Positions 24,166 through 32,792 of a stretch of DNA of 64,000 nucleotides are shown one piece after another (position 1 is the stretch's first letter; every line of letters starts with the position of its first letter). The position numbers and the translations under genes were made by a program. This DNA is from CAYXGZ01 sp964464755 (GTDB taxonomy: Bacteria; Planctomycetota; MHYJ01; JACPRB01): contig CAYXGZ010000016.1 in the NCBI GenBank assembly GCA_964464755.1, positions 1 through 64,000 of the forward strand, read 5' to 3'. The notes under the pieces are model-generated. The model had not been told where the DNA came from and did no database searches. It worked only from the letters and a program-made list of their open reading frames with translations.

Positions 24166-24921
24166 CTACTCCCTGTCCCCCGCGAAGAACGAGCCCTTCT
24201 TGCCCGCGGAGGCGCCCACGCGGCCCGCGAGCCGGCTGAACGGCAGCGTCTGCAGGTAGGCCGTCCCCGGGCCCGTCAGGGTCGCCAGGAACAGCCCCTC
24301 GCCGCCGAAGAGCGCGTTCTTGAAGCCGCCCACGAAGCGGATGTCGTAGTTCAGGCCGGGCTGGAAGGCCACGATGCAGCCCGTGTCGATCCGCAGCGTC
24401 TCGCCCGCCTTGAGGTCCATGCGCAGCAGCGTCCCGCCCGCGTGGACGAAGGCCAGCCCGTCGCCCTCGAGCTTCTGCAGGATGAAGCCCTCGCCGCCGA
24501 AGAAGCCCGTGCCGAGCTTCTTCTGGAAGGCGACCGAGACCTCCGTGCCCCGGGCCGCGCAGAGGAACGCGTCCTTCTGGCAGAGCATCGTCCCGCCGTG
24601 CTTCTCCATGTCGATCGGCAGCACCGTCCCCGGATACGGGGCCGCGAAGGCGACGTCCGCCCGCGCCCGCCCCTCGTTCGTGAACGTCGTGATGAAGAAG
24701 CTCTCGCCCGTGAGCATCCGGCCCGCGGCCTTGAGGAAACCGCCGAGGAAGCCCTGGGCCTGGCCCGCGTTCATGCTCGTCTGCATGTTGATGCCGTCGG
24801 TCATGTAGAGCATGCTGCCCGCCTCGGCGAGCACCTGCTCCCCGGGGTCGAGCGTCACCACCACGGCCTGAAGGTCGTTTCCCTTGATCTGGTAGTCGAT
24901 CTCGTCGCAGCGCTTGGGCAT
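24166..24921 (-). CDS. AIM24/TIGR00266-family protein
   Basis: 251 residues. Typical features are the opening DEIDYQIKGNDLQAVVVTLDPGE, EAGSMLYMTDGINMQT, GRMLTGESFFITTFTNEG and GGEGFILQKLEGDGLAFVHAGG, a beta-rich fold found in bacteria and mitochondrial AIM24. The biochemical role is unknown. ATG 24921 has a perfect AAGGAGG seven bases upstream. It is divergent from the LOG gene across overlapping -10 boxes and ends directly against the zinc peptidase stop. Confidence 0.88.
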   Translation of the reverse strand: MPKRCDEIDYQIKGNDLQAVVVTLDPGEQVLAEAGSMLYMTDGINMQTSMNAGQAQGFLGGFLKAAGRMLTGESFFITTFTNEGRARADVAFAAPYPGTVLPIDMEKHGGTMLCQKDAFLCAARGTEVSVAFQKKLGTGFFGGEGFILQKLEGDGLAFVHAGGTLLRMDLKAGETLRIDTGCIVAFQPGLNYDIRFVGGFKNALFGGEGLFLATLTGPGTAYLQTLPFSRLAGRVGASAGKKGSFFAGDRE

Positions 24922-24940
24922 CGGGGCCTCCTTGGACCGA

Positions 24941-24947
24941 TAGAATA
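24941..24947. promoter_or_regulatory. Overlapping divergent -10 boxes
   Basis: TAGAAT (24941-24946) reads toward the LOG gene and TATTCT (24947-24942) toward the AIM24-like gene. Both leaders are ~20-26 bp and carry Shine-Dalgarno sites, unlike the leaderless genes. Confidence 0.45.
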
Positions 24948-24972
24948 GCCGGGGAACCCGAGGAGCACACCC

Positions 24973-25734
24973 GTGAACGCACCCGACCTCGCCCTCGCCC
25001 CCTGGGGCAAGTCCACCGGCGACACCGCCGAGCGCCAGTTCCTCGAGGGCCCGCGCTCGCGCCGCTCCGACCTGCTCCGCGCGTTCCGGATCTTCATCGA
25101 GTACATCCGCGGCTACCGGGCCCTGCACTTCGTGGGCCCCTGCGTCTCCGTCTTCGGCTCGGCGCGATTCGACGAGCAGCACCGCTACTACCGCATGGCC
25201 CGCGAGGCGGGCTCGCTGCTCGCCAAGGCCGGCTTCACGACGATGACCGGCGGCGGGCCCGGCATCATGGAGGCCGCCAACCGCGGCGCCAAGGACGCGG
25301 GCGGCCCCTCGATCGGCTGCAACATCGTCCTGCCCCAGGAGCAGAAGCCGAACCCCTACCTCGACACCTTCGTGGAGTTCCGGTACTTCTTCGTCCGCAA
25401 GGTCATGCTGATGAAGTACTCGTACGCCTTCATCGTCTGCCCCGGCGGCTTCGGGACCCTCGACGAGCTCTTCGAGTGCGCGACGCTGATCCAGACCGGC
25501 AAGATCCGGGACTTCCCCCTCGTGCTGATGGGCCGGGACTACTGGGCGCCGCTCGTCGACTTCATCCGCGGGCCGATGCTCGCGGAGGGCACGATCGCGA
25601 GGGAGGACGCGGAGCGCCTGCTCGTGACGGACGACCCCGTCGAGGCGGTCGGGCACGTCACGAAGGTGACGATGGAGAAGTTCGGGCTCAGCTACGCGAA
25701 GCGCGCCCGGCGCCAGTGGTGGCTCGGCGAGTGA
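24973..25734 (+). CDS. LOG-family (lysine decarboxylase-like) nucleotide phosphoribohydrolase
   Basis: 253 residues. Rossmann-like LOG signature: VSVFGSARF, TGGGPGIMEAANRGA and PGGFGTLDELFE (PGGxGTxxE). These enzymes cleave nucleoside 5'-monophosphates to base and ribose 5-phosphate; some make cytokinins, others act in nucleotide salvage. An N-terminal extension of ~55 residues precedes the core. Start GTG 24973 has GAGGAG upstream. It ends 4 bp before the stop of the convergent TIGR03790 gene. Confidence 0.9.
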   Translation: MNAPDLALAPWGKSTGDTAERQFLEGPRSRRSDLLRAFRIFIEYIRGYRALHFVGPCVSVFGSARFDEQHRYYRMAREAGSLLAKAGFTTMTGGGPGIMEAANRGAKDAGGPSIGCNIVLPQEQKPNPYLDTFVEFRYFFVRKVMLMKYSYAFIVCPGGFGTLDELFECATLIQTGKIRDFPLVLMGRDYWAPLVDFIRGPMLAEGTIAREDAERLLVTDDPVEAVGHVTKVTMEKFGLSYAKRARRQWWLGE

Positions 25735-25738
25735 GCCG

Positions 25739-27412
25739 CTACTTCGCGGGAGCCTCGAAGTAGAACGACACGGGCTCGTTCCCCTTGGCGCTGCGGACCC
25801 AGCCCTCGATCGAGTGCGGGCCCTCCTTCTCCCAGGTCGCGGTGAACTCGCGGCCCCGCTTCGTCACGATCGGCGTCTTCGACCCGGGGGCGATCCAGGT
25901 GACGACCGGCTCCTTGCCGTCGTAGCTCAGCTTCACCTTCATCGTGGTCTTCGTCGTCTTGTCGAGCGTCGCCTTGATCTTGCTCGCGTCCTTCTTGATC
26001 GGCGGCCCGTGCAGGAAGCCCTGGGTGCGGAACTTCGAGTCGTCGATCGCGACGACGGTCCACTCGTGGAGCTCGGGGTCGAAGTCGGGCAGCGTGAACT
26101 CCCCCGGCGCGTCGCCGTCGAGCTCGGCGGACTTCACGCCGTCGACGTAGAGCACGAGCTTGGCGATCTTCGTCTCCTCGCGCCCGGGCTTCGCGGCGAC
26201 CTTGAGCCGGTACGCGGGCTTCTGGCCGTCGACCGCGGCGAGCTTCTCGAAGGCCTCCTGGGCGACCAGGGGGCGCTGGGCGAAGGGCTGGAGCAGCGGG
26301 TCGCCGCAGACGAGGTTCATCCACGGCATCCAGGGATGGCCCATGTAGTAGCTCTCGAGGACGTTGTAGCCCTCGAAGTACTTGCGGATGTAGTACTGCT
26401 CGGAGTCCCAGGCCGCGGTGTAGGGCTCGGCGACGCAGCCGTGCACGGCCGTCGCGCCGGCGGCGAGGAAGTGCGGCACGGGCGTCTGGCCGCCCGTGGT
26501 CGTCGAGTAGAACTGGGCGGGGACGAGGCCGAAGGACGTGAGGTTGTCGACGACGCAGCCGGGGACGTACTTGTTCAGCGCGGGGAACTTGGGGTCCCAG
26601 TTCGCGGCGCCGAACTGGTAGAAGAGGACGTCGGTCTTGCCCTCGAGGAGCTGGGGCTTTCCGGAGTTCGGGACGATCACGGCGGGGATGTTCCAGCCCT
26701 TGAGGAGCTCGACGAGCTTCGGGAAGTTGGGGCTGTACATGCCGCGGGGGTCCTTGTCGGCGCTCTCGCCGAGGTAGACGGTCCCGACGGGGCGCTTGGC
26801 GTCGGCCTGGATCGCGAGGTCGACCATGCGCTTGACGTCCTCGACGCCGAAGGCGTTGAGCATGCCGACGGCGTAGATCGGGCAGCCCTCCGCGCTGGGG
26901 TCGGCGGGGTCGAGGGTCTTGTCCGTGCGGTGGATGGGGCTCTTGGTCTCGCCCTGGCCGGTCTTCCACTTCTCGTCGGCGCAGGCGTGGACGGCGAGGA
27001 GGTGGGCGGTGCTGCGCTGGTCGAAGCCGCCGGCCTTGCCGAGGCACTTGGTGACGACGGGGATTCCGCGGGTGAGGACGATCGTGGTGATCTTCGAGGC
27101 CGGGTTGGCGGCGAGCCAGGTCTTCACGGGGGTCTCGAGGGACTTCACGTAGCCGTCGTAATCGCCGGGCATGGCGTCGGGGGTGCGGTAGGGCTCGGGT
27201 TTCTTGGGGTCCGCGGGGGGCGCGGAGGGGATCTTGACGTGGACGACGTGGTGGCGCGGGATGTCGCGGCGGGCGATGTAGTAGCGCGCGATCTGGACGG
27301 ACTCCTCGCTGAGGTCGTTGACGACGACGAGGACGTTCTCGGGGCCGCCGCCGGCGGAGGCGGGGGCGACGGCGAGGAGGACGAGGGCGAGGGCGGCGGG
27401 GAGCAGTCTCAT
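25739..27412 (-). CDS. Exported TIGR03790-family protein of unknown function
   Basis: 557 residues. A signal peptide (MRLLPAALALVLLAVAPASA) is followed by a conserved core with NVLVVVNDLSEESVQIARYY, RRDIPRHHV, LTRGIPV and a late CGDPLLQPFA motif, as in the TIGR03790 proteins found in planctomycetes, verrucomicrobia and acidobacteria. A C-terminal Ig-like region (~400-557) follows. No catalytic function is established. Start 27412 is chosen because it begins the signal peptide. Confidence 0.85.
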   Translation of the reverse strand: MRLLPAALALVLLAVAPASAGGGPENVLVVVNDLSEESVQIARYYIARRDIPRHHVVHVKIPSAPPADPKKPEPYRTPDAMPGDYDGYVKSLETPVKTWLAANPASKITTIVLTRGIPVVTKCLGKAGGFDQRSTAHLLAVHACADEKWKTGQGETKSPIHRTDKTLDPADPSAEGCPIYAVGMLNAFGVEDVKRMVDLAIQADAKRPVGTVYLGESADKDPRGMYSPNFPKLVELLKGWNIPAVIVPNSGKPQLLEGKTDVLFYQFGAANWDPKFPALNKYVPGCVVDNLTSFGLVPAQFYSTTTGGQTPVPHFLAAGATAVHGCVAEPYTAAWDSEQYYIRKYFEGYNVLESYYMGHPWMPWMNLVCGDPLLQPFAQRPLVAQEAFEKLAAVDGQKPAYRLKVAAKPGREETKIAKLVLYVDGVKSAELDGDAPGEFTLPDFDPELHEWTVVAIDDSKFRTQGFLHGPPIKKDASKIKATLDKTTKTTMKVKLSYDGKEPVVTWIAPGSKTPIVTKRGREFTATWEKEGPHSIEGWVRSAKGNEPVSFYFEAPAK

Positions 27413-27445
27413 TTCACTAACTAACACGACCCGGGCCCCCTTCGG

Positions 27446-28177
27446 TCAACCGATTTCGATCAGGGCGGCGAGGGGGCGGTGGTCGCTGGCCCACCGGAGG
27501 CCCGGGGCGGGCGGGGTCGGGAGGGGGCGGATGGAGGCGTGGCCGCGGACGTAGAGGCCGTCGAGGGCGAAGACGGGGGCGACGGCGGGAAAAGTGCGGA
27601 CGCGGGGGAGGCTGCGGAAGCCGTGGGCGGCGAGGTACTCGGGGCCGACGCGGCCCCAGACGTCGTTGAGGTCGCCGCCGGCGAGGATGGGGGTGCGGGG
27701 GTCGAGGTGGAGGAAGGGACGGCTGGTCAGGAAGAGCTGGAGCTGGGCGCGGCGGAGTCGCTCGGTGAGGCCGAGGTGGAAGTCGTAGACGTGGAGGGTG
27801 CGGACCTGGCGGCCGCGGGGGCTGCGGACGCGGAGGCGGACGTGGAGGACGCTGCGGCGCTTGGATCCGGGGATGGTGAGGACGACGTTCCGCTCGCGGG
27901 TGAGGGGCCAGCGGCTGAGGATGGCGTTGCCGTAGTGGCCGCCGCCGCGGACGGCGACGTTGGCGTGGAAGGCGCGGTGGCGGAGCCCGAGGGCGTCGCC
28001 GAGGAGGTCGACCTGGCGGTGGCCGCCGGAGCGCCGGGCGCCCTCGTCGACTTCCTGGAGGAGGACGAGGTCGGGGGCGTAGTGGCGGAGGACGGCGGCC
28101 GTGCGGTCGGGGCGGTAGGCGCGGTCGACGCCGCCGATGCCCTTGTGGATGTTCCAGGTGACGGCGCGGAGCTGCAC
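27446..28177 (-). CDS. Endonuclease/exonuclease/phosphatase-family hydrolase (cytoplasmic)
   Basis: 243 residues without a signal peptide. EEP motifs: VTWNIHKGIGG, LVLLQEVDEG (Glu), VYDFHLGL, ILAGGDLNDVW (Asp/Asn) and WASDHRPL (Asp-His). IHKG-type members often sit near phospholipase/cardiolipin synthase genes, but none is seen here. The GTG start at 28177 comes 7 bp after a perfect TATAAT on the minus strand, so the transcript is probably leaderless. Only 33 bp separate its stop from the TIGR03790 start, so they may be co-transcribed. Confidence 0.86.
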   Translation of the reverse strand: MQLRAVTWNIHKGIGGVDRAYRPDRTAAVLRHYAPDLVLLQEVDEGARRSGGHRQVDLLGDALGLRHRAFHANVAVRGGGHYGNAILSRWPLTRERNVVLTIPGSKRRSVLHVRLRVRSPRGRQVRTLHVYDFHLGLTERLRRAQLQLFLTSRPFLHLDPRTPILAGGDLNDVWGRVGPEYLAAHGFRSLPRVRTFPAVAPVFALDGLYVRGHASIRPLPTPPAPGLRWASDHRPLAALIEIG

Positions 28178-28184
28178 GGGGGGG

Positions 28185-28190
28185 ATTATA
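28185..28190 (-). promoter_or_regulatory. Leaderless-type -10 box, perfect TATAAT (EEP gene)
   Basis: TATAAT on the minus strand, 7 bp before the GTG start; the spacer is all cytosines, so no ribosome-binding site. Confidence 0.6.
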
Positions 28191-28238
28191 GATCCGCGGG
28201 GCGGGCGGGGTCAGCGGGCCCACTGGACCTATCGAACT

Positions 28239-30101
28239 CTACCACGCGAGGCAGGTCCCGTCGGCGAGGCCCGCCACCTTGCGACGCCCGTCCGGAGAGT
28301 AGGTGACCCGGTGCACCATCGAGGGGCCGGCATCGGTCGTCCCCAGGAGTCGGCCGGTCGGGAACTCCCAGGTCCTCAGCTTCCCGTCTCGGCCGGCCGA
28401 CAGCAGCTCTCGACCCCCGGGATGGAAGGCGAGGTGGAAGACGCCGCCCCCGGTCTTGATCGACTGGACCTCCTCTCCCGTGTCGAGGCTCCAGACCCGG
28501 ATGTTGGCTTCGGAATCGCCGGTCGCGAGGAGCGTGCCGGCCGGCGAGACCGCGAGGGTCGGGGACGAAGCCGTCACGCCGGGGTACTTGTGGAACTCCT
28601 TGAGCGTCGCGGCGACCCAGATCCGGAGCGCCCCGTCCCCTCCCCCGGACAGCACCCGCTTCCCGTCTCGGGACCAGGCCACGTTGACCCGGCCCCTCCC
28701 GTGGGCCTCCGCGGAGCGGAGTTGGCGGCCCGTGGCCGGGTCCCAGGTCCGCACCGTTCCATCCTCGTGGCCGGACGCGAGCCAAGCGCCGTCCGGCGAG
28801 AAAGCCAGCGACGTGACGGCGCCCTCGACGCGCTCGAAGGACCTCGGCTCCTCCTGCTCCGCGTCGGCGGCGACGACGCGGATCACGCCGTCGGCGCCCC
28901 CGAACGCCATCGTGCGGCCGTCGGGAGAGAGCGCGAGCGCGTGGAGCGGCCCGGATCCCGGGGAGTACTTCCGCAGCTCGGCGCCCGTCGCGCACTCCCA
29001 AGTTCGGACCGTCCCGTCCAGGCCGCAGGTCGCGACGCGACGGGCGTCGGGGAGGAAGACGATCCCCGACACGGGGCCCCCGTGCCCGTCCAGGGTGGAG
29101 GTCTGCCTTCCCGTTGTCGGGTCCCAGGTGCGGAGCGTGGAGTCGGCGCCCGCGGAGCAGAGTGACTTCCCGTCCGCCGCGTAGGCGACCGCGAGCACTT
29201 CCAGGCTGTGCCCGTCGAGCCGCCGGAGTTCGCCGCCCGAGTCGGCGTCCCAGGTCCGGATCTTCCCGTCGTCGAAGCCGCAGACCAGGCGGCGCCCGTC
29301 CGGGGAGACGCCCACGGACCAGGCGAAGGTCCGGGAGTCGCCGAGGATGCGGACTTCGCGCCCCGTGGCCGACTCCCAGATGTGCACCCGGCCCCCGAAA
29401 CTGCTCGAGGCGATGCGGCGTCCGTCCGGGAACCACGAGAGCGAGGAGATCAGGTGCGCGTGCTCCGTGTGGCGGGCGAGCTCCTTGCCGGTGGCGAGGT
29501 CCCACACGATGACCACGTGGCGAAGCGGTGCGTGATCCAGCGCTCCCGCCTGCGCCAGCCGGGTGCGATCCGGCGAGTAGGCCAACGCGAAGCTGTGAGG
29601 GCAGCCGCTCTTCCAGCGGCGTCGCGACTCCCCGGTCGATGCGTCGCGCAGTTCGATGACCTGGTCCTCGGCCGCGCTCGCGAGTTCCTGGCGGTCCGGC
29701 GAGAAGGCGGCGGCTTGAAGCGTCAGGGGCCCGGTGGGCGCCTTGAGGGCCCGCGCGCCCGAGTCGGCGTCCCAGTGCGTGAGCGTCCCGTCCTCGGCGA
29801 CCGAGAGGGCGTTCCGGCCGTCGGGGCTCAGGGCGAGGGCGCGCACGGGGCCGCGCCCGGCGGAACCGCGGCGGAGCTCGATCCCGGTCGCGGCATCCCA
29901 GAAGCGGACCATCGAGTCGTGGCCGCCGGTCGCGAGTCGCCGGCCGTCGGGGGTGGTGGCCAGCACGGCGGGACGTCCCACCGGCTTCCAGCGTCCGGAG
30001 CCGAAGCGGACCTTCGCGCCGCCGGGGAGCTCGGGGGGCCCGGATTGGAGGAGCCCGGCCAGCCCGAGGAGCGCGAGGGACAGGGCCGCGAGGTGCATCA
30101 T
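28239..30101 (-). CDS. Exported WD40-repeat protein (about 14 blades)
   Basis: 620 residues. Signal peptide MMHLAALSLALLGLAGLLQS, then roughly fourteen WD40 repeats filling the rest (recurrent SPDGR...A, xVRxWDxxTG; for example DSMVRFWDAATG, DGTVRTWECATG, EANIRVWSLDTG), enough for two seven-bladed propellers. No enzyme domain, so a scaffold or sensor in the periplasm is inferred. The start is placed at the signal peptide (ATG 30101 or 30098); no Shine-Dalgarno is evident and an ATG at 30134 is possible. Divergent from a decayed acetyltransferase and a second WD40 gene. Confidence 0.85.
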   Translation of the reverse strand: MMHLAALSLALLGLAGLLQSGPPELPGGAKVRFGSGRWKPVGRPAVLATTPDGRRLATGGHDSMVRFWDAATGIELRRGSAGRGPVRALALSPDGRNALSVAEDGTLTHWDADSGARALKAPTGPLTLQAAAFSPDRQELASAAEDQVIELRDASTGESRRRWKSGCPHSFALAYSPDRTRLAQAGALDHAPLRHVVIVWDLATGKELARHTEHAHLISSLSWFPDGRRIASSSFGGRVHIWESATGREVRILGDSRTFAWSVGVSPDGRRLVCGFDDGKIRTWDADSGGELRRLDGHSLEVLAVAYAADGKSLCSAGADSTLRTWDPTTGRQTSTLDGHGGPVSGIVFLPDARRVATCGLDGTVRTWECATGAELRKYSPGSGPLHALALSPDGRTMAFGGADGVIRVVAADAEQEEPRSFERVEGAVTSLAFSPDGAWLASGHEDGTVRTWDPATGRQLRSAEAHGRGRVNVAWSRDGKRVLSGGGDGALRIWVAATLKEFHKYPGVTASSPTLAVSPAGTLLATGDSEANIRVWSLDTGEEVQSIKTGGGVFHLAFHPGGRELLSAGRDGKLRTWEFPTGRLLGTTDAGPSMVHRVTYSPDGRRKVAGLADGTCLAW

Positions 30102-30161
30102 CGGATTAGACGGAATCCGGGCGCCGCGGCCCATCGAGGCGGACAAATAGTGGCGCGCGGG

Positions 30162-30167
30162 GTACGC
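30162..30167 (+). promoter_or_regulatory. Leaderless-type -10 box (acetyltransferase remnant)
   Basis: TACGCT, 8 bp before ATG 30176. Confidence 0.4.
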
Positions 30168-30175
30168 TCGTGGGC

Positions 30176-30376
30176 ATGACGACGATCCGTCCCGAGGAAG
30201 CGCGCGACGAGGCGGCGGTACGGCGGGTGAATCTCGAGGCCTTCGGGGCGCCGGGGGAGGCGGACCTGGTGGACGCGCTGCGGAGGAATGGCGGCGTGAC
30301 GCTGTCGCTGGTGGCGGGGTCGCTGGCGGGCGGGGGCGTGGCGAGGTACCGGCCGGAGTTCGGGGCGGTGTCGTGA
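30176..30376 (+). pseudogene. GNAT (YhbS-like) acetyltransferase remnant with internal in-frame deletion
   Basis: 66 codons. Residues 1-46 match the start of YhbS-type acetyltransferases (MTTIRPEEARDEAAVRRVN, EADLVDALRR, VTLSLVA). The last ~18 residues (GSLAGGGVARYRPEFGAV) match the very C-terminal strand of the same family. About 100 residues between, including the acetyl-CoA-binding motif, are missing, yet the frame is open. Similar GCTGGYGGC sequences at the junction could have mediated the deletion. It cannot be a functional acetyltransferase. It retains its leaderless-type promoter. Confidence 0.7.
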
Positions 30377-30441
30377 GATCGGGCGGTACGCGGCAATCCG
30401 GTAACGGGGGCGCGGTGACGGAAGTCCAAGGAGGCAATCCC

Positions 30442-31428
30442 ATGAGAATCCTGGTCGCGTTGGCGGTCCTGGCGTGGATCCCGTTCGGGATGGCGCAGGA
30501 GAAGGCCGGGGCGATCGACCTTCACGCGCTGTGCATCTCGCCGGACGGAAGGACGCTGGCGGCGTGCGGGAACACCGGGATGACCCTCACCTGGGCGATG
30601 GCTCCGGGCAAGGGCCCGGCGGGCAAGGAGTCGTTCAGGCTGAACGGGCCGGCGGCCGCGCTCAGGGCGCTGGCGTTCCTGCCGGACTCGAAGCAGCTCG
30701 CGGGTTGGGGCGAGGCCGGGGTGACGCTGTGGTCGGTGGCCACCGGCAAGGCGGTCCTGAAGATCCCGCGTCCCGACGAATCGGTGATGGCGCTGGCCGT
30801 GTCGCCCGACGGGAAGTTGCTGGCGGTGTCGTGGAGCCGGATCCGGGAGAACGGGGAAGTCCGGCTCTACGAGTTGCCGTCGGGCCGGGAGAAGCTCGTG
30901 CTGGCGGGCCAGGAGAGCACGGTGTACCGGCTCGCCTTCTCGCCGGACGGGGCGACGCTGGCGGGGGGCGAGGCGCAGACGCTGCGCTTCTGGGACGTGG
31001 CGAGCGGGAAGCCGAAGGGGGACGCGGGCTACCACGGCGCGGTGGCGGCGCTGAGGTACTCGCCGGACGGGAAGACGCTGGCGTTCGGGCACGACGGCGC
31101 GATCGAGTTCGCGGTCGTGTTGTGGGACGTGGCGGCCGGGAAGGCCGGGGCGACGCTGGAGGGTTTCGGGAGGCTGGTGGCGGATCTCTCGTGGTCGCCG
31201 GACGGGAAGCGGCTGGCGGTGGCGGATCGCTCGGGCGGGGTCGCGATCTGGGATGCGAAGGGGGCGAAGGAGGAGCTGAAGCTGGGGGGCCACAAGGGGG
31301 AGGCGGAGGGGGTGGCGTTCACGCCGGACGGGAAGCTGCTGGTGTCGTGCGGGGAGGACGGGGACATCAAGACCTGGGAGGCGGGTACGGGGAAGCTGGT
31401 GTCGACGCTGCACCCGAAGCCGCACTGA
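30442..31428 (+). CDS. Exported WD40-repeat protein (seven-blade type)
   Basis: 328 residues. Signal peptide MRILVALAVLAWIPFGMAQ, then about seven WD40 units (ISPDGRTLAACG, VTLWSVATGKAVL, LRFWDVASGK, VVLWDVAAGKAG, VAIWDAKGAKEE, IKTWEAGTGKLV), one propeller. ATG 30442 is preceded by a strong AAGGAGG, which fixes the start. Codons are mostly G-ending here, unlike the C-ending ABC genes that follow. It may be functionally related to the divergent 620-residue WD40 protein. Confidence 0.85.
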   Translation: MRILVALAVLAWIPFGMAQEKAGAIDLHALCISPDGRTLAACGNTGMTLTWAMAPGKGPAGKESFRLNGPAAALRALAFLPDSKQLAGWGEAGVTLWSVATGKAVLKIPRPDESVMALAVSPDGKLLAVSWSRIRENGEVRLYELPSGREKLVLAGQESTVYRLAFSPDGATLAGGEAQTLRFWDVASGKPKGDAGYHGAVAALRYSPDGKTLAFGHDGAIEFAVVLWDVAAGKAGATLEGFGRLVADLSWSPDGKRLAVADRSGGVAIWDAKGAKEELKLGGHKGEAEGVAFTPDGKLLVSCGEDGDIKTWEAGTGKLVSTLHPKPH

Positions 31429-31508
31429 TCTGCTATGCTGGCCGCATGGCCCGCGCGCCGCGAAGACCGCAGTAGCCCGCCCCATCTTCCATTCCGCACT
31501 CCGTCCGT

Positions 31509-31585
31509 GCCCCCGTAGCTCAACTGGATAGAGCACGGGATTTCTAATCCCGTGGTTGTGCGTTCGATTCGCACCGGGGGTACCA
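31509..31585 (+). tRNA. tRNA-Arg (anticodon TCT)
   Basis: 77 nt with encoded CCA. Acceptor GCCCCCG (31509-31515) pairs with CGGGGGT before A-CCA. Anticodon stem CGGGA/TCCCG encloses loop TTTCTAA with anticodon TCT. The T-arm GTGCG-TTCGATT-CGCAC is canonical. Reads AGA (and AGG by wobble), rare codons in this G+C-rich genome. A TATGCT box at 31434-31439 about 70 bp upstream is a possible promoter. Confidence 0.97.
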
Positions 31586-31741
31586 CTCGACTCGCGGCCC
31601 CAGCGGGACCGCTCGCTCGTGGCGAATCATCCGCGGCAAACCGATCGCGCGAAGAATGTCCCTCCCCAAACCCCGAACCATTAACCGCTGCGCCGGTTCA
31701 AGACCCCAGCTACACTCCACCGGTTCGACTCTGCCCTGGCC

Positions 31742-31770
31742 GCGGGTTGCCGCCACGGCGGACAACCCGC
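31742..31770 (+). promoter_or_regulatory. Strong hairpin upstream of the ABC exporter operon
   Basis: GCGGGTTG-CCGCC (31742-31754) pairs with GGCGG-A-CAACCCGC (31757-31770) with one bulged A and a 2-nt turn, 30 bp before the ABC ATG. No U-tract follows, so it is not a normal terminator; it could separate tRNA processing from the mRNA or control translation. The rest of 31586-31799 holds nothing recognisable. Confidence 0.45.
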
Positions 31771-31799
31771 ACAATGAACGAGGCTCGCCGCAGGCCCTC

Positions 31800-32792
31800 A
31801 TGATCTCCGTCACCCGCCTCTCCAAGACCTTCGTCGTCCACAAGAAGGAGCCCGGGCTCAAGGGCTCCCTCAAGGCCCTCTTCGTCCGCAACAACATCCA
31901 GAAGCACGCCGTACGCGACGTCTCCTTCCAGGTCGGCGAGGGCGAACTCGTCGGTCTCGTCGGCGCCAACGGCGCCGGCAAGACCACCATCGTCAAGATG
32001 CTCTCCGGCATCGTCCACCCCAGCTCCGGCGACGCCTCCGTCCTCGGCTTCCGCCCCTGGGAACGCAAGAACGACTTCCGCCGCCAGATCGCCCTGCTGA
32101 TGGGCCAGAAAGCCCAACTCTGGTGGGACCTCCCCGCCGCCGACTGCTTCCTCCTGCTCAAGGAGATCTACCGCCTCCCCGACGAGCAGTACCGCTCCAC
32201 CCTCGACTACCTCGTCAAGATCCTCGGCCTCGCCGACCAGCTCCACGTCCAGATCCGCCGCCTCTCCCTCGGCGAACGCATGAAGATGGAGTTGGCCGCC
32301 TCCCTGCTCCACTCCCCCAAGGTCGTCTTCCTCGACGAACCCACCATCGGCCTCGACCTCTCCGCCCAGCGCGCCATTCGCGACTTCCTCCTCCGCTACC
32401 TCGAGGAACGCCGCCCCGCCATGATCCTCACCAGTCATTACATGGAGGACATCGAGCGCCTCTGCAAGCGCCTCCTCATCCTCCGCGAAGGCGACCTCGT
32501 CTACGACGGCCCCCTCGAGCGCGTCGTCCGCGAGTACGCCGACTACAAGGTCATCACCGTCCACCTTCGCAAGTCCGACTCCCCCCTCCCCGACCTCTCC
32601 CCCCTCGGCACCGTCGAGAGCGCCGACCCCGACCGCGTCCGCCTCCGCGTCCCGCGAGCCCGCACCGCGGAAGCCGCCGCCGAACTCCTCCGCCGCCTCC
32701 CCGTCGCCGACCTCGCCATCGAGGAGCCCGAAGTCGGCGCCATCATCGAGAAGATCCAGACGCACCGCGCCACCGGGAGCCACCCCGTATGA
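31800..32792 (+). CDS. ABC-2 type exporter ATP-binding protein (NatA-like)
   Basis: 330 residues. Walker A GANGAGKTT, Q-loop LMGQKAQLWW, signature LSLGERMKMELA, Walker B VVFLDEPTIGLD and switch His in TSHYMEDIERL are intact. An N-terminal extension with basic residues (VVHKKEPGLKGSLKALF) precedes Walker A, typical of the subfamily that works with DUF990-like permeases. ATG 31800 begins the conserved MISVTRLSKTF. It overlaps the first permease gene by ATGA; together the three genes encode a complete exporter of unknown substrate. Confidence 0.95.
   Translation: MISVTRLSKTFVVHKKEPGLKGSLKALFVRNNIQKHAVRDVSFQVGEGELVGLVGANGAGKTTIVKMLSGIVHPSSGDASVLGFRPWERKNDFRRQIALLMGQKAQLWWDLPAADCFLLLKEIYRLPDEQYRSTLDYLVKILGLADQLHVQIRRLSLGERMKMELAASLLHSPKVVFLDEPTIGLDLSAQRAIRDFLLRYLEERRPAMILTSHYMEDIERLCKRLLILREGDLVYDGPLERVVREYADYKVITVHLRKSDSPLPDLSPLGTVESADPDRVRLRVPRARTAEAAAELLRRLPVADLAIEEPEVGAIIEKIQTHRATGSHPV

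Noticed and set aside
31586..31740. A second, degenerate tRNA after tRNA-Arg
   Set aside because: Two T-arm-like GGTTC stretches are present, but no matching acceptor or anticodon stems could be paired.
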